Shown here piece by piece: positions 12,511 to 47,420 of a stretch of 64,000 bases of DNA; positions within the stretch are counted from its first letter, which is position 1; each line of letters begins with the position of its first letter. A program made the position numbers and the translations under genes. The stretch covers positions 106,806,471-106,870,470 of the forward strand of contig NC_133665.1 in NCBI RefSeq assembly GCF_037893015.1, written 5' to 3'. A model generated the notes under the pieces. It did no database searches. It was not told where the DNA came from and was given only the letters and a program-made list of their open reading frames with translations. Origin of the DNA: Macrotis lagotis. Its lineage: Eukaryota; Chordata; Mammalia; Peramelemorphia; Peramelidae.

Positions 12511-12747
12511 GGGCAGCTAGGTAGTACATTGATTGACCAGAGTCTTGGAAACAGGAAGACATCTAGCCTCAGGAAACTCACTGGCTGTGTGACCCTGGCC
12601 AAGTCACTTCACCCTATTGCCTGTTTCCTTATCTGTAAAATGAGCAGCAGAAGGCAATGTTGAAACCCCTCCAGTATTTTTGTCAGGAAAACCCCAAATG
12701 GGGTCAACAAAGAGTTGGACATGACTGAAATGACTCAACAACAACCC
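12511..12747 (+). repeat. MAR1-like SINE
   Basis: Sense copy: GGGGCAGCTAGGTAGTAC head, TGTGTGACCCTGGCCAAG, CTTATCTGTAAAATGAG, AAAACCCCAAATGGGGTC and GACATGACTGAAATGACTC end. It lies about 330 bp before SEMA3F exon 3. Confidence 0.88.
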
Positions 12748-13080
12748 AAAGATTCCTAGTTGCAACTTGGAATTCAGCTAAACCTTGAAGAAATACTTCC
12801 TGTATCCTCAGGCCTCAAAGGGCCTTCTGTGCCCCTGTCTTCCTCAAAGGAGTTTAGAGGATGTGTGTATGTGCGTGCATGGGAAGGATGGGCTATGCTC
12901 TCCCAGCCCCCTACTCTGACTCATCTTCCCTGGAAATGGGTAGAAAGAGAGGGAGAGGATTTGACTTTTGGAGCTTTTAAGGGCAGGGATCCCCCAGCTT
13001 GAGGAGTCCCAAGGGTTCCATCTCCACTTTTTCTCCCCATTCTTAATGACTGGCCCCCCTCCCCATCCTGTGTCTTGCAG

Positions 13081-27958
<14,878 letters not shown>

Positions 27959-28076
27959 AATCACCATTGCTGCTGCCCTACCCCCTGCAACCTTGGGGGG
28001 GCCATAAACTATCTCATCACATCTCTATTTTCCCGCCATCCCCCATCCCCAGGCCATTACCCCCCTCTCCCATTTT

Positions 28077-28185
28077 AATATAAAAAGATATATATATAAA
28101 TATCTATATATATATATATATATATATATACAAAGAGAGACACATACATGCGCACACACAGACACACACACACACACACATCATG
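28077..28185 (+). repeat. (TA)n / (CA)n tract in SEMA3F 3' UTR
   Basis: An alternating TA run near 28087-28130 is followed by purine-rich sequence and (CA)n from about 28153. In the mRNA the UA and CA blocks could pair only weakly; the TA run is self-complementary. It lies about 120 bp after the stop codon. Confidence 0.85.
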
Positions 28186-29526
28186 TCCCTTTATCAGTAT
28201 TTATTGGTAAGTCCTACATAGTCCCTTGGGATCGGAAGCCCAAGGCCATCCCCTTCCAGTCCTCCTTGTGGCAGGGGCTCAGGACCTCGGACAAGGACCG
28301 GTTGCCCTGGTCTGCTGCACAGAGGGAGCAAGAGCCAGGGCTAGGACCCAAGATGGTGGGCTCCTCCACCAACCAACATCCCCTGGACTCTTCAGCTGTG
28401 AGAAGACCCAAAAGCTTGGGGAAGGATTTGTTTCTGAGCAGTTGCCAGGACCAGAGCTACCTCTGGTTGATAGATGCCCACTGCATATCTTGGGGAAGGG
28501 GTGATGAGCCTGGGGTGGTAGTGGAGAAACCCAAATTCTAAGGATGGAGAATCAGTTTTCCCCTCCCAGATCTCATGGGAGTACACAAAGAATAATATGG
28601 GCAGGGCAGGGTAGAGCAGGCAGGAAGGGGTCAAACCACTTTGGGGACTGGCAGAGGACAAAGGCAGGGAGGGATGGACTGGGTCAAGGTATGGGGTTGG
28701 TCACTGATCATTGGCCAATACAGCAGGGGTGTCTGGGGCTGGAACTGAAATGGGGAGTCCAGGGTCTGGGCTTAAGTAGCGACAATGTACCCATGGTCTG
28801 AGAGGAAGGCAGAAGAGCATCTCTAGGCAGGAGAAGAGACCAGGGGACCAGGAGGAGGTTGAGGAGGAAGCCATAGGAACTGGACTGTGGGAAAACTGAA
28901 AGGACAAGGGAGCAGTGAACAGAGAGCAGGTGATGGGAATGAATGTAGAGAGTCAATACCAGCCCTCCTTCCTCCCTCCCACCTCTGGCAGGGTGATGAG
29001 ATCCTAGGTGATGCTGGGAAGTGCCCCTACTTACACTAGTGAGCCAGAGGGCTGGGGCTGGGAAGAGCCCTGGATGGGTCTTGCTAAGGGGCTGGTGGAA
29101 AAGTGCAGAAGGGGGCATTTTGGGATATTTATTCTCTATTTATTGGGGGAAGGGAAAAGGAAGAGCAGTTCATGCCAGGCCCTCTCCCAGTTGCCGAACC
29201 TTCCTTTAATCTTTTCTGAACTACTTCCATCTGGGGGTCTTGGAGAATACAGTTACTGGTTGGGGTCAGCATTAGTCAACCCCAGCCTCCCCATCTCCCT
29301 GCCCTACAAAAAAAAAAACTCCTGGGAAGCCCAGCCCCAAAGGGGTGGCCATGGAGGGTAGCCTAAGGCATCCTGGGATGGAAGATCAGAACCTCTTCTC
29401 TCCTCCCGTGGGGGCCACCCTGGGGCTGTAAATAGTTGTACAGGGAGACAGCGGGGTGGGGGGAGATGGGGGACAAGGAGCCTGAGCCACGGGGTCAAGG
29501 GAAGTTCCTGTGGATGGGATCGCACT

Positions 29527-29532
29527 AATAAA
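29527..29532 (+). terminator. SEMA3F: SEMA3F poly(A) signal
   Basis: Canonical AATAAA about 1.57 kb after the SEMA3F stop. It is followed within about 40 bp by TG/GT-rich sequence (GGTTCTG, then TTTGGTGGG) suitable as a downstream element. Confidence 0.7.
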
Positions 29533-29814
29533 CACTGGTTCTGATTATAGTCTCTGGAGTATTCTTTGGTGGGAAGGAGGGCAACGGCTGAGTCCTAACA
29601 TCTATGCTTGCATGGATACATCCCAGTGGGTGAGCTCCCCACCCTGCAAAACACAGCAAGGCCTCCATCCTTTGAGCTTTAATTTCCTCCAATGCAAATG
29701 TTCATTCATTGACTTGGGAATGTAAAGAACCTCAGCTTCTCTTACATAATTCTCATATATATAATTCTCTTATGTGATTGGTTATTTTTCAGTAATGTTT
29801 GAGATTCTATATTC

Positions 29815-30050
29815 TCTTATATGATTGGTCATTTTTCAGTCATGTTCGACTATTCCTATCCCCATTTTAGTGTTTTCTTGGCAGATACTAGAGTGGTGTG
29901 GCATTCCCTTCTCCAGCTTATTTTACAGATGAGAAAATTGAGGTAAATGGAGTTAAGTGACTTGCCCAGGGTCACATAGCCAGTAAATGGCAGGTCATGA
30001 TTCTTCCTGACTCAAGGGCCAGCAGTCCATACACCTTGCCAGCAGTAACA
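29815..30050 (-). repeat. MAR1-like SINE, with duplicated 5' flank
   Basis: Antisense MAR1 layout: TCATGTTCGACTATTCC, CCATTTTAGTGTTTTCTTGG, TTTTACAGATGAGAAAATTG and GGGTCACATAGCCAG. The sequence TTCTCTTATRTGATTGG occurs at about 29767 and again at about 29813, a short tandem duplication. Confidence 0.8.
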
Positions 30051-31914
30051 CCTTTCTGGCCCCAATTTTACCTGTACCTAAGGAGGAGGGGGAAGGAGAG
30101 GAGTAAAGGTGTTGGCAAAGAAAGTAGACGAAATCTGTGACCTAGGGCAAGTGTATTAAATCTCTGGGCTTTACTTTCTCCATCTGTAAAGTGAGGGCTT
30201 TCAGAGCATCTGGCTTCATATCCCACTCTTGATACAATCTATGTGACCCTGGGCAAATCATTTATAATCTTTGGGCCTTAGTTTTCCTCTTATGTAAAAC
30301 GAGAGGATGGCCTTCAATTTCGTTTCCTGTTTTGGTCTTACTGTTGTCCAGTGCTTAGCCCAGGGCCCCAAATATGGCAAATGATTAATAAATGCTTGTA
30401 GACTTGATAGGAATCTGAGGGCCCTCCCAGCTGACTCCTCCAGCTGTCTGTGGTCTCCCTGATGAGTGGTTGCCTGGGGTCCACTTGAAGACCCCCAGGA
30501 ATAATAGAAGTCCATCCTTCTTTGATGAAACTAATTTTTAGGACTTTTCTCCCCCCTTATATGGAGCTGGATTAAATTGTCTATGAGAGGATGTCTAAGT
30601 CCAAAATGACTTTTTCAGTTTTTTTCCTTCACCCAGCCCTTAGGACTCACTGCTGTCATTTCTCCGGCAATCAGACCTCAGCCCCAGAGAGCACAGAATA
30701 CTGAAGGGGTCCTGTCCTGTGGCCTCTGGAGAAGAGACTCCTGGGGCCGGCCTCACACTAAAGTATCTTACTACTACATTTCCCTCAGGAATCTAAACTT
30801 CACATTGAAGGAAGGATGCGGATGCCAAGGCCCAGGGTGACTGACCTGCCTTTAAATCAAGGGAGAGTATTTATCCTGAAGATGAGGATTTAAGGGAGTC
30901 TGAGGGAAATTACTTTCAAGCATTTGAGGGCTATCCTGTAGGAAAGGATTAGGTTTATTTTCTGCTTGATTTCAAAGGGCAGAACCAGGAGCTGGGTTCA
31001 AGTGGCAAACAGATTTCAACTTAAAGGAAAAAAACTCCAACTTTTCCTAGCAATTTAGAGCTGTCCCATCATGAAATAGGCTGCCTCCTTAGAGGTCTTC
31101 TGAGACAAACTGAATGACCATTTGCCCCAAAAGAATGTTAAGCTCCTTGAGGACGGGCTGTTTGATTTTTTTTTCCTTTGGACCTCCAGCACTGGGCACA
31201 GGTAAACACTGAACAAATGATTAAATCCTTGTAGAAGGGATCTTTGCTCAGGCATAATTTTGCCTCGTCAGACAACTGGTAAGTAGCATTTGTACTTATG
31301 TTCTCTGACCCCTGATCCAGGACTATTTCCACTGGGAAACTTGCTTCATTCACATACCTCCGTATCGGTTTCATGGGACCTTTCCCAGCTCTTTAAGACT
31401 AGGTCAGTAAACCTCTACAACATTCAGACATCCACCCTCCAATGTCACTAGGGCCCATTACTGGAGCAGGGATTGAACTTGTAGTCTTATTGAGCTAGGA
31501 AGATCCGACCAATGTTGGTCAGTAAGAGAGAGATCTATAACACTCAGAGATTAAGTGACCTGACATGTCCCAGGGTCCCAGCCTGGAGGGGTGGAAGAAA
31601 GATTTGAACAGGGGTCTCCCTAGGCTCCCTTCCCACACCTGGAGGCTTCCTCCTTAGCACTTGCAGCTTCACAAAATGTTTCTCCTTGCAGTAACCCTGT
31701 ACAGGGAGGTAGGGCAAGACCTGTCATTAGGATTGATCCCATAAAGAAACTGAGTCTTAGAAGAAGCAAAATGCCCAGTAACAGCAGGGAAGTTTCAGAG
31801 TCAGGGTACAAATCAAGATCGTCTGACATCAGGGTCTGGGCTATGCTCTGAGCTCTCTATCACTAGCCCCTTCTCCATATGTGAAAGGTATTCCCCATAT
31901 TTATATAACAGCAC

Positions 31915-32075
31915 TCTCTCTGCTCTCCGTCTCTCTCCTACCCTCCCTCCTCTCTCTGTCTCTCTCTGTCTCTATCCCTCTGCCTATCTCTGTTGCTCTA
32001 TCTCTGTTTTTCTGTCTCTTATACTCTCTGTCTCTCTGTCACATACACACATCACACACACACACAAACAGACCT
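31915..32075. repeat. (CT)n / (CA)n-rich tract
   Basis: Pyrimidine-rich CTCTGT variants followed by a short (CA)n at 32045-32067. Confidence 0.85.
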
Positions 32076-32301
32076 TGATGCATTGGCACATTACAGTAGG
32101 TCATCAACTTGTCCCCCTGAGGAAAGATTAGGTCAATCAAAGAAGCTAAATATTATCATAGTAGAGAACTGAGGCACCTCAAGCAGAGGACTACTGTTGA
32201 TTCCATGGCACGGGAGGATCTCTGGATATTGAGGTAAGGAGAAGCAGGTACTGAGAATGCTTCCAGATCAAAGGAAGAAAGTTGGTGTTAGTGGTAGTGG
32301 T

Positions 32302-32302
<1 letters not shown>

Positions 32303-32354
<52 letters not shown>
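32303..32354. repeat. (TG)n microsatellite
   Basis: About 25 uninterrupted TG units. Confidence 0.95.
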
Positions 32355-32356
<2 letters not shown>

Positions 32357-32520
32357 CAGTCCAGACTTTAATCCAGTGAACTTTTATTGAGAACCTACTA
32401 TGGGGACAAAGAGAGCAACAACTTTCCACAGAATTAAGAGCAATCCCTGCCCCCTCATGGAGCTTGAAATCTGGCAAAGGGGGTAGGGGATGTCATGGGA
32501 TTTAGAACTGAAAAGGACTA

Positions 32521-32682
32521 GGGGTGGCTAGGTGGCACAGTGAGGGGCAGCTAGGTGGCTCAGTGAATAGAGCACTGGCCTTGGAGTCAGGAGTACCTGG
32601 GTTCAAATCCGACCTCAGACAATTGCCTAGCTGTGTGGCCTTGGGCAAGCCACTTAACCCCATTGCCTTGAATAAAAAGAAT
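32521..32682 (+). repeat. tRNA-derived SINE with duplicated head and TSD
   Basis: A 23-bp head (32521-32543) is followed at once by a second head (32544 on) and a full body. Direct repeats TGAAAAGGAC at 32509-32518 and 32683-32692 flank it. The host sequence on both sides is an older MIR-like repeat (GGAAACTGAAGACCAG at about 32728). Confidence 0.88.
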
Positions 32683-33332
32683 TGAAAAGGACCTTAGACT
32701 GAATCTAGTCCAATTTTATTTCAAAATGGAAACTGAAGACCAGATGTGGGAAGTAACGTGCCCAACAATGGTGTCAGAGACAAGATTGGAACCCAACTCT
32801 AGCTCTCCTTCCACTGAGCAAAGATGGATAAAGACAGAGATAATGATATTTAGAGGCTGATAATACCCAATAATATATAATAAAGGTGGTCAAGGGACAG
32901 TCCCTTGCATAGTAGATAGAAAGCTATCTTTGAAGTCAGGAAGACCTGGGTTCCAGTCTTCTTTTTATTACCTACTGACTGATGATACCTCAGACAAGAC
33001 CCTGGGCAGCTTTCTGAAACTACAAATTGCTGAGGTCTGCTTTGGTGCAAGAGGTTTATCACCAGGAGCCTCCTACACTGATAAATGAAATCACAAGTCT
33101 GGTCCAAAAATAAAAAGGGAGAAGCATTCAAGGCCTTTGATTCAAGTGCTATGTGAGGTCTGAAGGGAAAGGTAGTAAGTCATAGGGAGATGAGGGAAGG
33201 CTTCTGGAAGGAAGGGCGTTGAAATTGTCATTTAAAAGCTGGGGAGGCTTTCAACAGGTGAAGTTGCTTGTAGACCATTCTTCAGTGTAAAGTAACATTC
33301 TTCCCTAAAAAAAATTTTACTTAAAACTTCTT

Positions 33333-33493
33333 GGGGGCGGCTAGGTGGTGCAGTAGATAAAGCATTGGCCCTGGAGTCAGGAGTGCCTGGGTTCAAATCG
33401 GTCTCAGACACTTAATAACTACCTAGCTGTGTGGCCTTGGGCAAGCCACTTAACCCCATTTGCCTTGCAAAAAAAAACTAAAAAAAACAAAAC
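33333..33493 (+). repeat. tRNA-derived SINE with intact TSD
   Basis: Sense copy with tail GCCTTGCAAAAAAAAACTA, flanked by AAAACTTCTT at 33323-33332 and 33494-33503. Confidence 0.92.
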
Positions 33494-34149
33494 AAAACTT
33501 CTTTTTGGTGTTCAGCATATATTTGTCAAGTCAGAATAGAATTCTAAGATCATGGATGTAGAGATGGAAGGGGTCCCAGCCCAAGTCTCTGCATGGACTG
33601 GAAATTTAGAGTTTAAGGGAACTACAAAAACCACCTCCTCTAACACCCTGATTTTACAGTTGGAGAAACTGAGGCTAAGGAAGAGTGAGTTATTCAGGGT
33701 CACGGAGGCAATAAACAGCAAAAGTGGGATTTGAAGCCAGGTTCTTTGCCCCTTAGAGACATCTAGTTCAACCTATTCATTTTACAGATAGGAAAACTGA
33801 AGCACAGAGAGGTGACCTAGCCCACTGAAGAATCAGAGCAAGTATTTGGAGGCCATGGTGGGGAAAGACAGTTTGGAGAGAGTGATTAAAGAGGAAAGAG
33901 GGACAGTGGGTTTTGGGTCTCCTTCCTCCCTTATTGTGCCTGTGGTCTATGGGAGAGTTTGTGGGCATTGTTCAGTCTATAGTTCAAACTCCAGTGCCCT
34001 CCCACTGGGTCATAATGAAGCTTTGGTAAGAGCCAGTCTAACACTGCTTTCTCCAGTAGTATCTGCTGAACTTAATTCCCAATTTATATGAGAGAAGGTG
34101 GGGCAGAGGCTGGAAGTGACGATAGCAAGAGTCAGGAAGCCCTCCCTGC

Positions 34150-34335
34150 CACCCCAGAGAATAATGGAAAGAGCCCAAAAATGAAAGCCAAAAGACATAG
34201 ATATGAGTTCCAACCCTTCTGTTTGGTACCAGTGACCTTGGAGGAATCTCTGAGACTTTGTTTCCTCATTTGTAAAATGAGGGCTAGGTGGCCTCATTTG
34301 TCCTTTCTAGCAATTTATTTGTGATCCTATGAATC
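34150..34335 (+). repeat. MIR-like fragment
   Basis: ATATGAGTTCCAACCC, CAGTGACCTTGGAGGAATC and TTTCCTCATTTGTAAAATGAG are sense MIR landmarks. Confidence 0.6.
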
Positions 34336-35299
34336 TGAGCTTCTTTAATTTAATAGTATCTGATTTTAGATGAGTCAATGAGACAAGGGAAGAGGAAATC
34401 CTCTTAAAAAAAACTATGGCGTCTCTCCAATGAGTATCAGAGGAAGACAAGATTCAGTTTTCAGAAATTTCAGCTCACAGCCAACTTTTTTTAGGGTGAA
34501 AGTGGAGTGATTGTGTAAATTGAAGCTAGCTTAACTCTTAGGGACTGTCTCTGAACACTTGGTGCCCTCTAGTGGTTACTATAGGTTCTTCAGTAAGAAG
34601 ACAAGTCCATTGAGGTCATGATAGGAAGTTAACCCAACAGAAGAGTAAGCAGAAACTATGAGTACAAACTTCTCATTTTTCAGATAGTGAAACTGAGTCA
34701 CAGAAAGCAGAAGAATCCAAAGGTCATACCCCATATCAATACTGAGAACAAAATCAGAACTGGAAGAAAGTCAACCTGACTAGTCAGTTGTGACAAAAGT
34801 ATACAATCCATATATGGGTTGGGGTATCCACACTGGAATCCCAACATTGCCAATTATTTCCAATATGATCTTAGATGAGTCACTTTCTCTCTCTCTCCTT
34901 TGTAAAACTAGAGGATTTGACTCTAGTCCTATAATCTATGAGTCTATAGTCTTGTAGGATTCCATTTAGGAAAATACTCTTGTTTACTACTGCCAAAATT
35001 ATTGTGTTTTATGGCTTCCCAAAAAAATACTAGAGTGCCTTGATCTGGAGAAAATCCAAGTGACAAATACACCAAAGGACAATGGAAAGATCATGCTGCA
35101 TATAGACAGGATGCCACATATACCTGACTAAAACATGTAAGAAATTTGCTTATTGCCAAAAATTTTTATCAGAGAATGCCAACTAAAGAGATTTGACCCA
35201 AAAGGAAAGTGGTCTGATCATGAACCAATGTCAGCTCCTCTGGTGTTCATGCAATGCCAAAAGAACTAGAGGAGGGTTTCTTTCCTATTGGTGATGACA

Positions 35300-35579
35300 A
35301 TGTTTGGTCCTTCATTTTCAAAAAAGCTCATGACATCAAAAAAGTGATGCCAAGACAAGCAAGGGAATTGGATTAGAATGAAGGGGTGCTGTGCTAAGGT
35401 ACCAGCCTCACTTTATCCTCCAGAGCCATCTGGGTCCATGAATCAGGATGACTGGAGATGACCCTGGATGCGAAGCAATCACACAATTTGTAAGTATAAA
35501 GTGTCTGAGGCCAGATTTGAACTCTGGCCCTCCTGACCTCAGGACTGATTCTCCATCTACTTTACCACCTAGCTGCCCT
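35300..35579 (-). repeat. Composite marsupial SINE-like repeat
   Basis: GGTCCTTCATTTTC, AAGCTCATGACATC, GTGCTGTGCTAAGG and CCAGAGCCATCTGGGTCC precede an antisense tRNA-SINE body (35491-35579, GAGGCCAGATTTGAACTC to CACCTAGCTGCCC). I recognise the combination as a recurrent marsupial repeat but cannot name it. Confidence 0.6.
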
Positions 35580-35729
35580 AATGGTAGAGCCCCTATGGAG
35601 GGTCAATGGGTGGACATGGACAAGTGTAACTCAGAATGAGAAGACATGAAGGAGTTTCAGTGTTCCTCATTGAAATACATCCATCAAAGTATCCATCAAA
35701 AGATTGAATTTATTTATGTCATAGCCTTC

Positions 35730-36000
35730 TTAGAAACTGTAAGCTCAATGAAGATGGGGATCATATCTGATATCTTCCCCTGCACCTAACATAGTGTTCT
35801 TTTTTAAATGTTATTTTATTTTTTCCAATTACATGCAAAAATAGCTTCCAGCATTCATCTTTTTGTAAGATTTTGAGGTACCATTGTTCCCTCCCCATGA
35901 CAGTGAGGAATCTATTATAGGTTGTACATGCATAATCATGTTCAAATATTTCCATATTTAATCACCAGCATGGTGTTCTTCATAAAGTAAATATCTGTGC
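35730..36000 (+). repeat. L2 3' end split by an L1 3'-end insertion
   Basis: The L2 3' end (ACTGTAAGCTCAATGAAG, then CACCTAACATAGTG) is interrupted at 35802-35968 by an antisense L1 3' end (TTTTTTCCAATTACATGC, TTCCAGCATTCATCTTTTTG). The insertion is bracketed by CATAGTGTTCTT (35790-35801) and CATGGTGTTCTT (35969-35980), a 12-bp TSD with one mismatch. Confidence 0.8.
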
Positions 36001-36710
36001 AATGTTTATGTGTTGGAAAAAATAAAGAAGGGACAGAAAGAAGAGGCATTACCAAGAACTTGTGTTTTAGGAAAAGGCATGTATCAAGATTGAGAGTCGC
36101 CAGATGGACTATCCAAATGTTGAGCCCTCAAAATATTAAAAGAACCAGAGGAAGCCTCCCATTTATTGGGTGGATCCTTGATATTCTGGGGATAACATGG
36201 ATGACAGTTGCACCAAATTAGGAAGAGCCTCAGTCTGTGTTAGCTAAGGGTCTGCCCATCCTGGAGGATCATGTTGCTACCAATGGAATTATTTCTATGT
36301 CTGTAACATATTTCTTCCCACAAGCTAGAGCACTCCCTGGAGATGAAGCTTGGGTCTATCCTTCCCATGCCTTCTCCGGGTTGTACGTGGGCCCCCTTGG
36401 GGGGAGGAGAATCTATGCACTTAATCATGGCCTCTCACCCCCAGGAAGGAGTCCAAGAGAAAGGCATCCAAGTACATGTCCCATGAGCACCTTGGGGTGC
36501 AGGTGGGGGATAAAGAAGACTCCATCTGCCACCATTTTGTTGAAGGCAAGAAGAAGGATAGGGGATATAGGGCTTCTTCAACCTGGATGTCTCTGAGCTC
36601 CAGATTTGTTCCTTCTGTCTCTGCAAAGTTCCAGGGAGGTCTCTGGGGGTGGTGCAGGGAAGGGAGTGGAGTCCAGGCTCAAGGTTAGTTCTGGCTTCTC
36701 CTAACAAATG

Positions 36711-36830
36711 AATGAAAAAAAGTATTTATTAAGTATTTACTTGCTATGTACAAAGCTTTGTGCTAAGGGTTCAGGATGCACCCAGAAAAAACAATTTCTT
36801 TGTCAACAGGGGAAGCTTCTCTCTCCAGGA
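36711..36830 (-). repeat. L2 3'-end fragment upstream of GNAT1
   Basis: AGTATTTATTAAGTATTTAC, TTGTGCTAAGGGTTCAGG and CAATTTCTTTGTCAACAGG are antisense L2 3'-end landmarks. It marks the upstream edge of unique DNA before GNAT1. Confidence 0.65.
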
Positions 36831-36899
36831 TTGAGAAGGAAGATGCTTCACCTTCCTGGCCCCCAGATTGGAGCTAAGGGGGGAAAGCACAGAGTCAGC

Positions 36900-37230
36900 T
36901 TGTAAGGGATTGGGGCCAGGGCCACTGTCTGATTAGTGCTGGGGGGGAGGAAGGGAACAGGGGCTTTCCTGAGCCGATTCACCTGTCCTTGGCTCTGATT
37001 GGTTCCCAGGGAGCCCCTTTGCCCCTAAATCCTGCTAAGCAGTCCCCAGCAGGGAAGGAGGTATGGAAGGGCCCTTCTCACTCTGTCCTTGAACTTCCCA
37101 GGACCAAGAGGGCATCAGGAAAGAGGGCCAGGGGCCCCGGGCTAAGCCCGTGATTTGAAGGCCCCCATCTCCTCAGAAGAGTTTGGTTCACATTTTCAAA
37201 CCACCCTCTTTCCCCAGCCCTACTAGGAAG
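36900..37230 (+). promoter_or_regulatory. GNAT1: Putative GNAT1 proximal promoter and 5' UTR
   Basis: About 330 bp of unique, moderately GC-rich DNA directly before the ATG, between an L2 fragment and the coding start. It holds a GATTA core at 36931-36935 (CRX/OTX-type site), an inverted CCAAT box (ATTGGT, 36998-37003) and the palindrome TGCTAAGCA at 37033-37041, related to but shorter than a Maf/NRL element. CRX and NRL are known to drive rod genes. The transcription start cannot be fixed from sequence. Confidence 0.55.
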
Positions 37231-46571
<9,341 letters not shown>

Positions 46572-46947
46572 GCTGGTGAGCCCCCCATCCCGCCCCCTCC
46601 CCTTCTCATAGGCCCTGACCCCAAACCTCCACTGATTCTCTGCAATGACCCTCTCGGACCTGGGGCACCCCAACCGGCTGGCCACGATGCTGCCCATCTG
46701 CTGGGAGCCCTGATCTTGCCCTGGACACCGACCAGGAGGGACTAGGGCTTGGACATTGCTCTCATGCTCCCTCTCAGACCTTCCTGGCTTCCTTGGCTCT
46801 CCTTTCCAGAACCACTCCCACATGGGACAAAAGAGGCTCTGTAGGTCATGAGACCCCCCAATAGACACCCACACACACACACAGACATGCACCTGACTCT
46901 CCTTTCTCTCCATAAGGGGCTCTCTGTAGGGCCAGGAGACTCCCCCT

Positions 46948-46951
<4 letters not shown>

Positions 46952-46999
<48 letters not shown>
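46952..46999. repeat. (CA)n microsatellite downstream of GNAT1
   Basis: About 24 uninterrupted CA units, with a smaller CA block at 46868-46882. GACTCTCCTTTCTCTC-like flanks recur on both sides (about 46894 and 47002), indicating a local duplication. Confidence 0.93.
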
Positions 47000-47000
<1 letters not shown>

Positions 47001-47204
47001 GACTCTCCCTTTTTCTCTCTCTCCAGACTCTGCCCAGACTATGGACCTTCCTGCAGCCCTCCATCATTCATTTCACCAGAATTTTGCACAGAGAACCTAC
47101 TGTGGGTGGGGAGCACTGTGCTGGAGGAGCTATGAAACTTAGAGAAGCTAGGATCTTGGCCTCAGAAGCTAGGCTGTCTAGGGATACGCACTTCTTACGT
47201 CCAT

Positions 47205-47420
47205 AGCTCTTTAAGATTTCAGTCTGAGTTGTATAAAGCATTCTGCGCACATCAGCTCTGTGGGGTAGGTAGCATTCTTATGATTATCTGCATTTTACAG
47301 ATAAAGAAACTGAGCTCAAGGAGATACAGAGATCACACAGTTAGTGAGTCTAAGAGTTAGAATTCAAATCCAGATCTCCTGACTCCAAGTCTACTCTTAT
47401 TCTGCTAGGGCATACTGCCT
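47205..47420 (-). repeat. CORE-SINE
   Basis: TTTACAGATAAAGAAACTGA, AGATCACACAGTTAGTGAG and TCAAATCCAGATCTCCTGAC are clear antisense landmarks. Confidence 0.75.

Larger units (their letters stand above)
1..13080 (+). other. SEMA3F: SEMA3F intron 2 (3' part)
   Basis: No exon encoding the signal peptide or the RVRLSFK-like end of exon 2 is visible, so this stretch is read as the intron before exon 3. It holds many SINEs, an L2 copy at about 5405-5880, simple repeats, and GC-rich unique blocks around 10200-10650 and 11000-12100 whose small reading frames look random. Confidence 0.75.
27959..29550 (+). other. SEMA3F: SEMA3F 3' UTR
   Basis: Unique sequence without SINEs from the stop codon to a canonical AATAAA at 29527-29532, about 20 bp before the likely cleavage zone. 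It contains a TA-rich then CA-rich tract at about 28080-28185. Homology to mammalian 3' UTRs is inferred from position and the clean poly(A) signal. Confidence 0.75.
29551..36899. other. SEMA3F-GNAT1 intergenic region
   Basis: About 7.3 kb with no reading frame resembling a gene. It holds SINE, MIR, L1 and L2 copies listed separately, (TG)n at 32303-32354, a CT-rich block at 31915-32040, and unassigned AT-rich sequence (30500-31900, 34350-35290). Confidence 0.8.
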
